From Halomicroarcula saliterrae (GTDB taxonomy: Archaea; Halobacteriota; Halobacteria; Halobacteriales; Haloarculaceae), in the NCBI RefSeq assembly GCF_031624395.1, contig NZ_JAMQON010000002.1, positions 496,001-560,000 of the forward strand: a stretch of 64,000 nucleotides of DNA. Reading direction: 5' to 3'. The translations under genes and the position numbers were made by a program. Positions 8,849 through 17,301 of this stretch are shown piece by piece (positions within the stretch are counted from its first letter, which is position 1; every line of letters begins with the position of its first letter). Under the pieces are notes generated by a model. It was not told where the DNA came from. It did not search any database and was given only the letters and a program-made list of their open reading frames with translations.

Positions 8849-9097
8849 CTATGCGGGCTCGATACGCCACGTGGTCGCGCTCGTGTACGACCACTTCTCG
8901 ACGTGGATCTCCGTCGCGCTGTCCTTGAGCTTGACCATCAGCGCACCGATCTCCTTGGGGGAGAGTCCGACTTCGTCTGCGATGAACTTGCTCTTGAAAT
9001 ACATCTCACCGTCAGCGGCCTTCTCGGCGAGGAAGGACCTGAGTCGCTGCTCTTTCGAGGGCTCTTCCTCACCGGAGGGCTGCGTAGTAGCGCTCAT
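8849..9097 (-). CDS. DUF7123 family small winged-helix-like protein
   Basis: An 82-residue protein conserved in haloarchaea, without a known function. After a charged N-terminus, residues about 18-82 look like a winged helix: EQRLRSFLAEKAADGEMYFK, then SKFIADEVGLSPKEIGALM as the helix-turn-helix part, and HVEKWSYTSATTWRIEP as the wing. This suggests DNA or RNA binding, which is inference. A TATA box on the minus strand at 9133-9141 lies about 40 nt upstream. Confidence 0.82.
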   Translation of the reverse strand: MSATTQPSGEEEPSKEQRLRSFLAEKAADGEMYFKSKFIADEVGLSPKEIGALMVKLKDSATEIHVEKWSYTSATTWRIEPA

Positions 9098-9433
9098 CTA
9101 TGTCACCTCGACTCGACAATGGTCTGGGGAGAGTATATAAAGAAAGGAAGGTTCGCGTCGCTTCGGGGGCTTTCAGGCCAAATCACCGTAAATCGTACTT
9201 TTCATTACCGTTTCTAAGGCCCCGAGAAATTTTATACTCGCATCTGAGGACTTCGTTTGGGTCGGATTTGTCGGCCAGATTCGAGCGGATAAAACGGCTG
9301 TCCGTGCCGGGTTTCGGACTGTTTGCAGGAATTTGTTGCCCGTTCTTCGTCTGACGCTCGTCAGCCACCTCGCCGGGCCGACCGCAGTCCGGCTTGACAA
9401 CGCTTATGCCTGTTTCGTGGTTACGCCGGGCCA
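9098..9433. other. intergenic region with two divergent promoters
   Basis: No plausible gene is seen in these 336 bases; the open frames are low in haloarchaeal amino-acid bias. It holds GTATATAAA at 9133-9141 (TATA for the DUF7123 gene, read on the minus strand), an AT-rich island around 9195-9240 with AAATTTTATACTC, and CTTATG at 9403-9408 before pyrH. GGGGCTTTCAGGC at 9166-9178 resembles one outer arm of the palindromic element found at 35.3 and 49.1 kb, perhaps a remnant. Confidence 0.6.
9403..9408 (+). promoter_or_regulatory. TATA-like box of pyrH-lysS
   Basis: CTTATG within CGCTTATGCC is centred about 29 nt before the pyrH ATG and there is no Shine-Dalgarno sequence, as expected for a leaderless haloarchaeal transcript. 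The same CGCTTATG core precedes the partial gene at the right edge of the window. Confidence 0.6.
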
Positions 9434-10120
9434 ATGAAAGTCGTCGTCTCTGTCGGCGGGAGCGTCCTCGCCCCCGACCTCGAACCGGACCGGGTAGCCG
9501 ACTACGCGGCCGCCCTCCAGTCGCTCGACGAAGCCGGCCACACGCTCGGAGCCGTCGTCGGTGGCGGGCCGACCGCCCGGGAGTACATCGGAACTGCTCG
9601 CGAGCTCGGTGCCAACGAAATCGAACTCGACCAGCTGGGTATCGCCGTCACCCGGCTGAACAGCCGGCTGCTCATCGCGGCGCTGGACGACCGCGCGGCC
9701 CCGGCACCGGCCGAGAGCTACGACACCGGTCGCGAGGCCATCCGCCGCGGTGACATCCCGGTGCTCGGCGGGGTCGTCGCCGCCCAGACCACCGACGCCG
9801 TCGCCGCCGCGTTCGCGGAGTACGTCGGTGCGGACCTGCTCGTCTACGCCACCTCCGTCCCCGGCGTCTACGACGCCGACCCGAGCACCGACGCCGGCGC
9901 GACCCGGTTCGACCAGCTGACCGCCGGGGAACTGGTCGATATCATCGTCGAGACGGAGATGAACGCCGGCAGCAACGTCCCGGTGGACCTGCTGGCGGCG
10001 AAGGTCATCCAGCGGTCGGGCATCCGGACCGTCGTGCTCGACGGCACCGACCCCCAGCGCGTCGTCGACGCCGTCCGGAGAGACGAGTTCGACGGCACCG
10101 AAATCCTCCCGGAGGCGTAG
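9434..10120 (+). CDS. pyrH: UMP kinase
   Basis: Phosphorylates UMP to UDP in pyrimidine nucleotide synthesis. The 228-residue amino-acid-kinase-fold protein has the phosphate loop KVVVSVGGSVLAP at the N-terminus, the glycine-rich VVGGGPTAREYIG, and the nucleotide-site segment ATSVPGVYDADPSTDAGATR. This is the short archaeal UMPK type. Its TAG stop is directly followed by the lysS ATG, so the two are co-transcribed and probably translationally coupled. Confidence 0.93.
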   Translation: MKVVVSVGGSVLAPDLEPDRVADYAAALQSLDEAGHTLGAVVGGGPTAREYIGTARELGANEIELDQLGIAVTRLNSRLLIAALDDRAAPAPAESYDTGREAIRRGDIPVLGGVVAAQTTDAVAAAFAEYVGADLLVYATSVPGVYDADPSTDAGATRFDQLTAGELVDIIVETEMNAGSNVPVDLLAAKVIQRSGIRTVVLDGTDPQRVVDAVRRDEFDGTEILPEA

Positions 10121-11764
10121 ATGGCCGAAGACCCATACGAGGTCGGGAGCGCGAGCGGGCGGGCGTTCTGGGCCGACTCGGTCGCCGACGCTATCGAGGC
10201 CCGCGACCCCGACGAGCCCGTCGTCATCAAGGGCGGCGTCTCCCCCTCAGGTGTGCCCCACATCGGCCACTTCAACGAGATCATGCGGGGCTACTACGTC
10301 GCCGAGGCGCTGCGTGACCGCGGCCACGAGGTCCGGCAGGTGTTCACCGCCGACGACAAGGACCGCCTGCGGGCCGTCCCCCGACAGCTCGCCGACCTCG
10401 ACTGGAACGTCGTCGGGCTCGGCGAGGTCGACGCCGGCGCGCTCGGGCGCAACCTCGGGAAACCCTACACGGATATCCCCGACCCGTTCGACTGCGACTG
10501 TGGCTCCTACGGCGCCCACTTCACGAACCTGCTGAAAAAGAGCGCCGAGCTCGTGGGCGTCGACGTGGAGTTCGTCTCGAACACCGAGCTGTACGAAGAC
10601 GGCGAGTTCGAGCCCGTCACGCGCCGAGTGCTGGAACGGGCCGACCGCGCCCGCGAGGTCCTCGCCGACTACCAGAACAAGGTCGACGACGACTACGTCC
10701 CCTTCCTGCCCCAGTGTGCCGACTGCGCCAGACTCACCGAGGGCGTCACCGACGTCGACCTGGAGGCTGGCGAGGTCCACTACGTCTGTACTGACGTCGA
10801 GGCCGGCGACCAGACCATCGAGGGCTGTGGCCACGAGGGCGTCGCGACGCTCCGGGACGGGAAGCTCCCGTGGCGCTTCGAGTGGCCCGGCCAGTGGGAG
10901 ATTCTGGGCGTCGACTTCGAGCCCTTCGGCAAGGACCACGCCGAGGGCTCCTGGCCATCCGGCGAGGATATCGCCGAGAACGTCCTCGACATCCAGCCGC
11001 CGGTGCCGATGGTGTACGAGTGGTTCACGCTGGAGGGCGAGCCCCTCTCCTCGTCGTCGGGCAACGTCGTCACCGTCGACGAGGTACTGGGGATTCTGGA
11101 GCCCGAAGTGTTCCGGTACTTCTTCACGAAGAACCCCCGCAAGCAGCGGGACTTCTCCGTCGAGAACGTCGACCAGCTCGTCGACGAGTTCGACCGGCTC
11201 GAACGCGTGTACTACGGCGAGGTCGAGCCCCGCGACGAGGACGAACGCGAGTTCGCCGACCGGGCGTATCCGATGGTCGTCGACGAACCCCGCGAGGAGC
11301 GCGTGCGTATCCCCTACACCTTCGCGGCCGTCCTCGGGATGACCGAGGACCCCGAGCTGCGCGAACAGATCGCCCGCAAGGAGGGCCACATCCCCGACGA
11401 CGCCCCCGAATGGGCCGTCGAGGCCGCGCTCGCCCGCGTCGAGCGCGCACAGCACTGGGCCCGCCGTACCGGCAACGAGTTCGACTACGAACTCAAGCGG
11501 ACGACGATGCCCGACACCGACTTCGGCCCCGAGATGGAAGCCGCGCTGGACGAACTCGCCGACTTCGTCGCCGCGGGCCACGACGGCGACGAGATTCAAA
11601 GCGAGATCTACGAGACGGCAAAGCGCAACGACATCGAGATAGCCGACTTCTTCGCCGCGGGCTATCGCCTGCTGTTCGACGACACCGAGGGGCCACAGCT
11701 CGGTCAGTTCATGGCGAAACTGGACCGGGAGTTCGTGGTGCGGCGGCTCCGGCGCGAGGCCTGA
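10121..11764 (+). CDS. lysS: class I lysyl-tRNA synthetase
   Basis: Charges tRNA-Lys. This is the class I enzyme typical of euryarchaea, 547 residues. The HIGH motif appears as GVPHIGHFNE near residue 45, and the KMSKS equivalent as EPLSSSSGNVVTVDE near residue 310, the serine-rich form characteristic of class I LysRS. Four cysteines between residues about 125 and 230 (CDCG, CADC and others) suggest bound zinc. The length is normal. Confidence 0.95.
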   Translation: MAEDPYEVGSASGRAFWADSVADAIEARDPDEPVVIKGGVSPSGVPHIGHFNEIMRGYYVAEALRDRGHEVRQVFTADDKDRLRAVPRQLADLDWNVVGLGEVDAGALGRNLGKPYTDIPDPFDCDCGSYGAHFTNLLKKSAELVGVDVEFVSNTELYEDGEFEPVTRRVLERADRAREVLADYQNKVDDDYVPFLPQCADCARLTEGVTDVDLEAGEVHYVCTDVEAGDQTIEGCGHEGVATLRDGKLPWRFEWPGQWEILGVDFEPFGKDHAEGSWPSGEDIAENVLDIQPPVPMVYEWFTLEGEPLSSSSGNVVTVDEVLGILEPEVFRYFFTKNPRKQRDFSVENVDQLVDEFDRLERVYYGEVEPRDEDEREFADRAYPMVVDEPREERVRIPYTFAAVLGMTEDPELREQIARKEGHIPDDAPEWAVEAALARVERAQHWARRTGNEFDYELKRTTMPDTDFGPEMEAALDELADFVAAGHDGDEIQSEIYETAKRNDIEIADFFAAGYRLLFDDTEGPQLGQFMAKLDREFVVRRLRREA

Positions 11765-11832
11765 GACCGGCGTTACAAGCGCTTGCAACGACCGGCTAGA
11801 CCCCTAAGTGGGTCGCCCACCGTCGTTCGGAT

Positions 11833-12258
11833 ATGTCAACCCGGCCTGCGGCCCGTGACCCGAGCGAGCGGTCAGCGAACACGACCACCTCGACGGCGTT
11901 GCGCCTCGGTCGGCTGCTGTACGGCGGCGTGCTCGCGCTGATGGCTGCCGACGGCCTCCGGAACGCGGAGGAGCGCGCCCAGTACGCCGACTCCAAGGGC
12001 GTCCCGATGCCGGCACTCTCGAACACCGTCGCCCACTACACGCTGTTGTTTGGCGGCCTCGGCGTCTCGCTGTGGCGGCTCCCCAGACTTGCCACAGCAG
12101 CAATCGCGGCGTTCTTTCTCGGCGTGACGCCGATGATGCACGACTTCTGGTCGGTTGCGGACCCCGACGAGAGACAGCAACAACAGATCCAGTTCCTGAA
12201 GAACACGGCGCTGTTCGGGACGGCGCTGGTGCTGCTCGGTGTCGCGAGCGCGGAGTGA
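11833..12258 (+). CDS. DoxX-like membrane protein
   Basis: A 141-residue protein with four hydrophobic segments (LLYGGVLALMAADGL, HYTLLFGGLGVSLWRL, TAAIAAFFLGVTPMMHDFW and TALFGTALVLLGVA) in the arrangement of the DoxX/SURF4-like family. The MMHDFW motif is typical of the subgroup. The function in haloarchaea is unknown; relatives are linked to thiosulfate or quinone redox reactions. CCTAAGTG at about 11801-11808 may be its TATA box. Confidence 0.75.
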   Translation: MSTRPAARDPSERSANTTTSTALRLGRLLYGGVLALMAADGLRNAEERAQYADSKGVPMPALSNTVAHYTLLFGGLGVSLWRLPRLATAAIAAFFLGVTPMMHDFWSVADPDERQQQQIQFLKNTALFGTALVLLGVASAE

Positions 12259-12301
12259 CAGTCCCGGAACGCGACTCCGACAGACCAGTACTCGCTCCTG
12301 T

Positions 12302-12377
12302 CCGCGCGAGCGAAGCGAGCGCGGTTCACCGGCACCGAGACCGGAGGTCGAGATGCCGGCGTTTTTCATCGACGTTT
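12302..12377 (+). terminator. two-hairpin plus T-run element, copy B
   Basis: Hairpin 1 pairs CCGCGC (12302-12307) with GCGCGG (12319-12324). Hairpin 2 pairs CCGGCA (12329-12334) with TGCCGG (12354-12359). Then TTTTTCATCGACGTTT follows at 12362-12377. The same order of parts is found at 30925-31000. It lies after the DoxX gene and before the M50 gene, so a transcription terminator is the simplest reading. The conserved CATCGACG between the two T-runs is not explained by that. Confidence 0.55.
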
Positions 12378-12444
12378 GTTACCCCCCGGGACAAAAGAGG
12401 TCGAAGGGAAGCGTTCTTCCCTCACTGGCCCCTTGCACAACTAA

Positions 12445-14214
12445 ATGGTGGGCACGCTGACGTGGGTCCTCGTCGGATTTGTCGCGTACTCCCTGCTGGC
12501 GACGGCACTCAAGTCACGCGGCGTGATTCCCGAGTTCATCAGTATCAGCGGGCCGCTGACGACGATCCACACCCAGAAAGGAAAAGCGCTCCTGACACGG
12601 TTAGCCCGGCCGAAACGGTTCTGGCGGGCCTGGGGGAATCTGGGCGTCGGTGCCGCCCTCGTCGTGATGGTCGGGTCGTTCCTGCTGGTAGCGTTCAGCG
12701 CGTACCAGGCGGTGGTCAACCCGCAGCCCTCGGCGCTAAACGAGCCCCGGAACGCGCTGGCCATCCCCGGCGTCAACGACTTCCTCCCGCTGTCGGTCGC
12801 CCCGGAGATCGTCTTCGGGCTCCTCCTGGCGCTCGTCGTCCACGAGGGGGGTCACGGCCTGTTCTGTCGGGTCGAGGACATCGACATCGAGTCGATGGGG
12901 CTGGCGCTGCTGTCGGTGATTCCGATGGGCGCGTTCGTCGAACCCGACGAGTCCGGGCTGTTGCGGTCGTCCCGCGGCGCGCAGGTGCGGATGTACGCGG
13001 CGGGCGTGACTAACAACTTCGCGCTGGCGTTTATCGCACTCCTCTTGCTCTTCGGGCCGATTGCCGGCTCGATCGCCGTCGTCGACGGCTACCACGTCGG
13101 CGGGACGGTCGAAGAGACCCCCGCGGCTCAGGCCGGCATCGAGTCGGGTGACGTCATTACGGGTATCAACGGTCAACGAGTGGCGAGCCCCGGCGACCTC
13201 CAGTCGACGCTCGCCGCGACGAACGACTCGCGCGTGGAGGTGAGTTTCCGCGAGAAAGCGCCCGTCACGGTACAGCGCTCCGCGGTCGTCAGCAGCGCGA
13301 TACAGAGCGCGCCTCTCGAAAGCGGGGAGACCATCGTCAGCGTCAACGGGACGAACGTCTCGACGACGGGACAGTTCATCGACGCGTCGAGGGACCACCC
13401 CGTCGCCGAGATTCGGACCGAAGCCGGCCGGACGGTCCAGATGCCGACGGGGAGCTACGTGCTGGTCGCCGCTGACGGACCCCTGGAAGCGGCCGGCGCG
13501 CCGGCCGAGCAGGGTATCGTCGTCACGGCTATCGACGGCGAGCGGACGGTAGACACGGCTGCGCTCTCGCGAGTGCTGGCGGAGACGCCGCCGGGCGAGA
13601 CGGTGAACGTCACCGCCTACGTCGACGGCGAGCGGACGGTCTACTCGGTGACCGTGGCCGCCAACGACCGGACTGACGGCGCACTGCTGGGTGTCGCCCT
13701 CCAGGGCGGGGTCTCCGGTATCCAGGTGAACGACTTCGGTCTCGACCGGTACCCCGCGGCGACGTTCCTCAACGCCATCGGCGGGGAGCCCGACGGCGGA
13801 CAGGCGTCGGACACCGGGTTCTTCCGGCAGATATACTTCGCCTTCATCCTCCCCGTCGTCGGGGAAGCTCCGGGCGGCGGCGTGGGCTACAACTTCCCCG
13901 GCTTCACCGGCTTCTGGATCGATTTCTACACCGTTCAGGGGCCGCTGGGGGCCCTCGGGGAGTCGGCCGTGTTCCTGCTCGCGAACGTCCTGTTCTGGAC
14001 CGGGTGGATAAACATCGTCATCGGGCAGTTCAACCTCATCCCGACGTACCCACTGGACGGGGGCCATATCCTCCGGGCGTCGACGGAGTCGGTCGTCTCC
14101 CGGCTCCCCGTGCCCGGCCGCCGGAGCCTCACGACGGCCGTGACACTCGTCGTGACCGCCTCGATGATCGGCGGGCTGCTCGTGATGCTGTTCGGGCCGC
14201 GGTTCTTCGCCTGA
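12445..14214 (+). CDS. site-2 protease with PDZ domains (M50)
   Basis: An intramembrane zinc protease of 589 residues. Membrane helices flank the zinc motif VVHEGGHGLFCRVEDIDIES near residue 133. One or two PDZ modules follow in the long middle part (AGIESGDVITGINGQRVASP and EQGIVVTAIDGERTVDTAAL). The last metal site, NLIPTYPLDGGHILR, lies near residue 535. The architecture matches archaeal S2P proteases that cleave membrane-bound regulators. The start is the first ATG after an in-frame stop-rich region; no clear TATA is seen. Confidence 0.88.
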   Translation: MVGTLTWVLVGFVAYSLLATALKSRGVIPEFISISGPLTTIHTQKGKALLTRLARPKRFWRAWGNLGVGAALVVMVGSFLLVAFSAYQAVVNPQPSALNEPRNALAIPGVNDFLPLSVAPEIVFGLLLALVVHEGGHGLFCRVEDIDIESMGLALLSVIPMGAFVEPDESGLLRSSRGAQVRMYAAGVTNNFALAFIALLLLFGPIAGSIAVVDGYHVGGTVEETPAAQAGIESGDVITGINGQRVASPGDLQSTLAATNDSRVEVSFREKAPVTVQRSAVVSSAIQSAPLESGETIVSVNGTNVSTTGQFIDASRDHPVAEIRTEAGRTVQMPTGSYVLVAADGPLEAAGAPAEQGIVVTAIDGERTVDTAALSRVLAETPPGETVNVTAYVDGERTVYSVTVAANDRTDGALLGVALQGGVSGIQVNDFGLDRYPAATFLNAIGGEPDGGQASDTGFFRQIYFAFILPVVGEAPGGGVGYNFPGFTGFWIDFYTVQGPLGALGESAVFLLANVLFWTGWINIVIGQFNLIPTYPLDGGHILRASTESVVSRLPVPGRRSLTTAVTLVVTASMIGGLLVMLFGPRFFA

Positions 14215-14256
14215 CGTTTCGTCACCCATTTACTCCCCGCCGTGGGAGAGGGGCGT

Positions 14257-15993
14257 ATGTTCAGACAGCTCCGTTCGGAGGCCGAAGACGCACTCCGTGA
14301 CGCGTTGACGGCCCTCGACCTCCCGACCGACGACCTCGGTATCGAGGAGCCGCCGGAGGACGTCGACGCCGTCCTCGCTTCGAGCGCCTCGTTCCGACTG
14401 GCCGGCGAGGTGGGCGCGCCGCCGCCGAAGGTCGCGGCCGACATCGCCGAGGCTATCGACGCCGACTCGCTGTCCTACGTCAGCGAGGTGACCACACAGG
14501 GCCCCTACGTGAACTTCCTGCCCGGCGAGGCCTACTTCGCCGAGACGCTCACCGGGGCGACCGACGCCGACTTCGGGCGGCTGCCCGACCGGGAGACCAG
14601 CGTCGTGGTCGAACACACCTCCGCGAACCCCACCGGCCCCGTTCACGTCGGCCGCGCGCGCAACCCTATCATCGGCGACGCGGTCGCTCGCGTCCTCGAT
14701 TACGCCGGCTACGACGTGGACCGCCACTACTACGTCAACGACGCCGGCCGACAGATAGCCGTCTTCACCTGGGCTTACGAGGCCTTCGACGAGAGCGACC
14801 TCCCCGAACCCGAGCGCGACTCGCCGGAATACGAGATGGTCCGCTACTACCGCAAGGGCAACAGCTTCTTGGAGGAGGGCGACCCGGACGCCGTCGAAGC
14901 GGCCGAAGACGAGATTCAGACCATCCTGCGAGGACTGGAAGACGGTGACGAAGACACCTACGAGCGCGTGGCCGAGGTCGTCGACACCGTGCTGGGCGGC
15001 ATGCAGGCGACGCTCGGGCGGCTCCCCGCCGAGTTCGACGAGTTCGTCAAGGAGACCCGGTTCATGCGCAACGGCGACACCGACGCGCTGGTCGACCGGC
15101 TCAAGGAACTGGACTGTGCCGTCTACGACGAGGACGCCTGGCAGCTCGACCTGCCCGACTTCGAGAAGAACCTCGTCTTCCTGCGCTCGGACGGCACCTC
15201 GCTGTACACCACGCGGGACCTCGCCCACCACGAGTGGAAGTTCGACAACTACGACCGCGCGGTCACCGTCCTGGGCGAGGACCACCATCTCCAGGCGGAA
15301 CAGCTCTCGGCGGCGCTCGAACTGCTGGGCGACGACACCGAGAAGCTCCAGCAGGTGTTCTACTCGTGGGTCAACCTCCCCGAGGGCGGCATGAGCACCC
15401 GCGAGGGGACCGGTATCGACCTCGACGACCTGCTCGACGAGGCCATCGCCCGCGCCCGCGAGGAGGTCGAGTCCCGGCTGGACGACCGCACGCGGGGCGA
15501 CCTCGACGAGGACGACATCGAACGCATCGCCCATCAGGTCGGCATCGGTGCCGTGCGCTACGACATCGTCTCGAAACAACCCACCAAGGGCATCACCTTC
15601 GAGTGGGACCGCGCGCTGGACTTCGAGGCGCAGTCGGCCCCCTACGTCCAGTACGTCCACGCGCGCTGCTGTGGCATCACCGAGGACGCCGGCGAGATTC
15701 CGTCGGAGCCGGAGTTCGACCGGCTCGGCGAACCCGAAGAGCTGGACCTCCTGCGCGTGCTCGCGCGGTTCCCCGCCGTCGTCGAGGAGGCCGCCGACGA
15801 CCTCCAGCCACACACGGTCGCCACCTACACGCGTACGCTGGCGGAGACGTTCAACGCTTTCTATCGGGAGTGTCCCGTGCTCGATGCGGACGAGGAGACC
15901 CGCGCGGCGCGGCTCGCGCTCGTCGCCGGCACGCGCCACGCCGTCGCGAACGCGCTGGACGCTATCGGTGTGGAAGCGCCGACCTCGATGTGA
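14257..15993 (+). CDS. argS: arginyl-tRNA synthetase
   Basis: Charges tRNA-Arg. This class I synthetase has 578 residues. The HIGH motif is [18 protein letters not shown] near residue 130, and the KMSKS region is degenerate, [15 protein letters not shown] near residue 385, as usual for ArgRS. The C-terminal DALR anticodon-binding domain ends at [20 protein letters not shown]. The ATG at 14257 is chosen over an in-frame GTG at 14242, because CATTTACTC near 14227 sits at TATA distance. Confidence 0.95.
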   Translation: MFRQLRSEAEDALRDALTALDLPTDDLGIEEPPEDVDAVLASSASFRLAGEVGAPPPKVAADIAEAIDADSLSYVSEVTTQGPYVNFLPGEAYFAETLTGATDADFGRLPDRETSVVVEHTSANPTGPVHVGRARNPIIGDAVARVLDYAGYDVDRHYYVNDAGRQIAVFTWAYEAFDESDLPEPERDSPEYEMVRYYRKGNSFLEEGDPDAVEAAEDEIQTILRGLEDGDEDTYERVAEVVDTVLGGMQATLGRLPAEFDEFVKETRFMRNGDTDALVDRLKELDCAVYDEDAWQLDLPDFEKNLVFLRSDGTSLYTTRDLAHHEWKFDNYDRAVTVLGEDHHLQAEQLSAALELLGDDTEKLQQVFYSWVNLPEGGMSTREGTGIDLDDLLDEAIARAREEVESRLDDRTRGDLDEDDIERIAHQVGIGAVRYDIVSKQPTKGITFEWDRALDFEAQSAPYVQYVHARCCGITEDAGEIPSEPEFDRLGEPEELDLLRVLARFPAVVEEAADDLQPHTVATYTRTLAETFNAFYRECPVLDADEETRAARLALVAGTRHAVANALDAIGVEAPTSM

Positions 15994-16029
15994 GCTAGTG
16001 TCTGCGACCAGTGGTTTCGCGGAGTCGAC

Positions 16030-16082
16030 AGCAGAAAGCCCGGCGGGCTGACCAACCGGCTACGGGCGGGCTTCCGAGCTCT
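16030..16082. repeat. minimal copy of the palindromic element (copy 3)
   Basis: Short inverted arms AAGCCCG (16036-16042) and CGGGCTT (16067-16073) enclose TGACCAACCGGCTACGGG (16049-16066). That core is identical to the reverse complement of the loop of copy 2 (49.2 kb) and differs at one position from copy 1 (35.4 kb). The flanks GCAGAAAGCCC and GGGCTTCCGAGCTCT resemble the outer arms of the larger copies. The inner arms and variable hairpins are absent. Confidence 0.6.
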
Positions 16083-16151
16083 CTCGCGCAAGAGTTGCAG
16101 CAGCCACGGAACCGATAGCAGCGGACACGCCAGAAGAGACGACGGCGTTCG

Positions 16152-16967
16152 CTAATTAAACAGGCCGAAGACGCCGCCGGAGCTCTCCTCGTCGGCGTCG
16201 TCGTCCACGGCGTCCTCGTCGATGAACCACGACTGGTCGACGATGGTATCGAGGTCGGCCTCGGCGGTGTCGCCCTCGAAGAAGACGCCCTGCAGCGCGT
16301 CGGTCAGCCGGAGGTAGGCGTCGGCCGCCGGGCTGTCGGGTTCGTTCCGGATGAGCGGCTCCTCGTGGGTCGCCTGCGGGTCGTCGGGGATGACCGCGAG
16401 CAGCGGGAAATCGAAGCGGTCGTTGATGTCCGCGACGTCCGTGTGGCGGGTGACGCGGGTGATGATACCGCCGATGACGGTGCCGTCGATGCGGTCGGAC
16501 AGCTGGGCGGTCTTGACCGTGTCGCCGACGGCCACCTCGTCGGGGGTCGTCACGAGCACGATGCCGTCGGCCAGGCCGAGCGGGACCGCGACCTCGTGGC
16601 TCAGGCCGGCGCCGGTGTCGATGATGACCACGTCGTAGGCGGCCCGGAGCGTCTTGATGACCTTCCGGAGCTTCGCCGGGTCGGCGTCGGCGAAGGCGTC
16701 GAGCGACTGCTCGCCGGCGATGACGGTCAGCCCGCCGGGAGCGTCGGTGAGCGCCTCGCTAACGGCGGCGTCGCCCGCGAGAATCTCGTGGACGCTCTTC
16801 TCCGGTTCGACTGCCAGCATCGAACCCAGGTTGGCCATCCCGAGGTCGGCGTCGACGACGGCGACGTCGTACCCGAGCTCCTGCAGTCCCGCACCGACGT
16901 TGACAGCAGTCGTGGTCTTGCCGACCCCGCCTTTGCCGCCTGCGATGGTACAAACATACCCCGCCAT
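16152..16967 (-). CDS. ParA/MinD family ATPase
   Basis: A 271-residue deviant Walker ATPase. The N-terminus AGYVCTIAGGKGGVGKTTTA carries the signature lysine and P-loop, followed by VAVVDADLGMANLGSML (switch I/A') and DVVIIDTGAGLSHEV (Walker B). The C-terminus is acidic and ends in GGVFGLFN. Archaeal MinD-like proteins position cell-surface or chemotaxis structures rather than a Z-ring; the role of this copy is not clear. The ATG at 16967 is preferred because TATAAA (minus-readable) at 17000-17005 lies about 35 nt upstream and would overlap the longer frame. Confidence 0.88.
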   Translation of the reverse strand: MAGYVCTIAGGKGGVGKTTTAVNVGAGLQELGYDVAVVDADLGMANLGSMLAVEPEKSVHEILAGDAAVSEALTDAPGGLTVIAGEQSLDAFADADPAKLRKVIKTLRAAYDVVIIDTGAGLSHEVAVPLGLADGIVLVTTPDEVAVGDTVKTAQLSDRIDGTVIGGIITRVTRHTDVADINDRFDFPLLAVIPDDPQATHEEPLIRNEPDSPAADAYLRLTDALQGVFFEGDTAEADLDTIVDQSWFIDEDAVDDDADEESSGGVFGLFN

Positions 16968-16997
16968 AATCTGTTGTCTGTGTTCTATAGGGGCAGT

Positions 16998-17006
16998 CAT
17001 ATAAAC
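16998..17006. promoter_or_regulatory. TATA box, possibly bidirectional
   Basis: CATATAAAC reads as a good TATA box on both strands. On the minus strand it is about 35 nt before the ParA-like gene. On the plus strand it would start a transcript near 17030 that runs through a hairpin-rich region without a gene. Confidence 0.55.
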
Positions 17007-17127
17007 CCGGCTGTCCGTGAGTCGTCATGACAGGCGACCAATAGCCGAGATTCCGCCCGAGTCGCCGCTGTCGAACGGGAGCCGGGGGCTGAATCTGCAA
17101 GCCGGGGAGCCCTGCAGCGAGTGGGGT

Positions 17128-17240
17128 CTCCGGTGGCCCGTTTCACTGGGCAGCGATTCCAGCGGGCTCGAATCGCCAGTCTGTCCCGTACCAGCCTGTA
17201 GTCGCCGTTTCACCGGGTGGCGGTGTCCCCGGTACGGAGG
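17128..17240 (+). other. hairpin-rich intergenic stretch before aRF1
   Basis: The 334 bases between the ParA-like gene and aRF1 hold no credible gene. Two hairpins share a loop motif. GCCC/GGGC encloses GTTTCACT (17136-17151). In the second, CGCC/GGCG encloses GTTTCACCGGGT (17203-17222), itself nested in CCGTACC (17186-17192) and GGTACGG (17231-17237). The separate TTCTTAGG at 17272-17279 serves aRF1, so these hairpins are not in its leader. A small RNA is possible but unproven. Confidence 0.35.
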
Positions 17241-17301
17241 TCTACCCGGCTCACGCTTCCCTGTCAACAGGTTCTTAGGCAACACCGCCGAAATCGTGGT
17301 A

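Noticed and set aside
9098-9433. Small genes in the gap before pyrH
   Set aside because: The frames on both strands contain haloarchaea-atypical, basic and Cys/Phe/Ser-rich sequence and are not preceded by suitable promoters.
10247-11788. Long antisense frame over lysS
   Set aside because: It is a shadow of lysS with Val/Gly/Leu-rich low-information sequence.
14230-15939. Long antisense frame over argS
   Set aside because: The same GC-driven effect; codon composition and lack of motifs mark it as a shadow.
17155-17180. tRNA T-arm-like sequence
   Set aside because: GCTCGAATCG resembles a T loop, but the flanking five bases do not pair and no anticodon or acceptor stems can be drawn.
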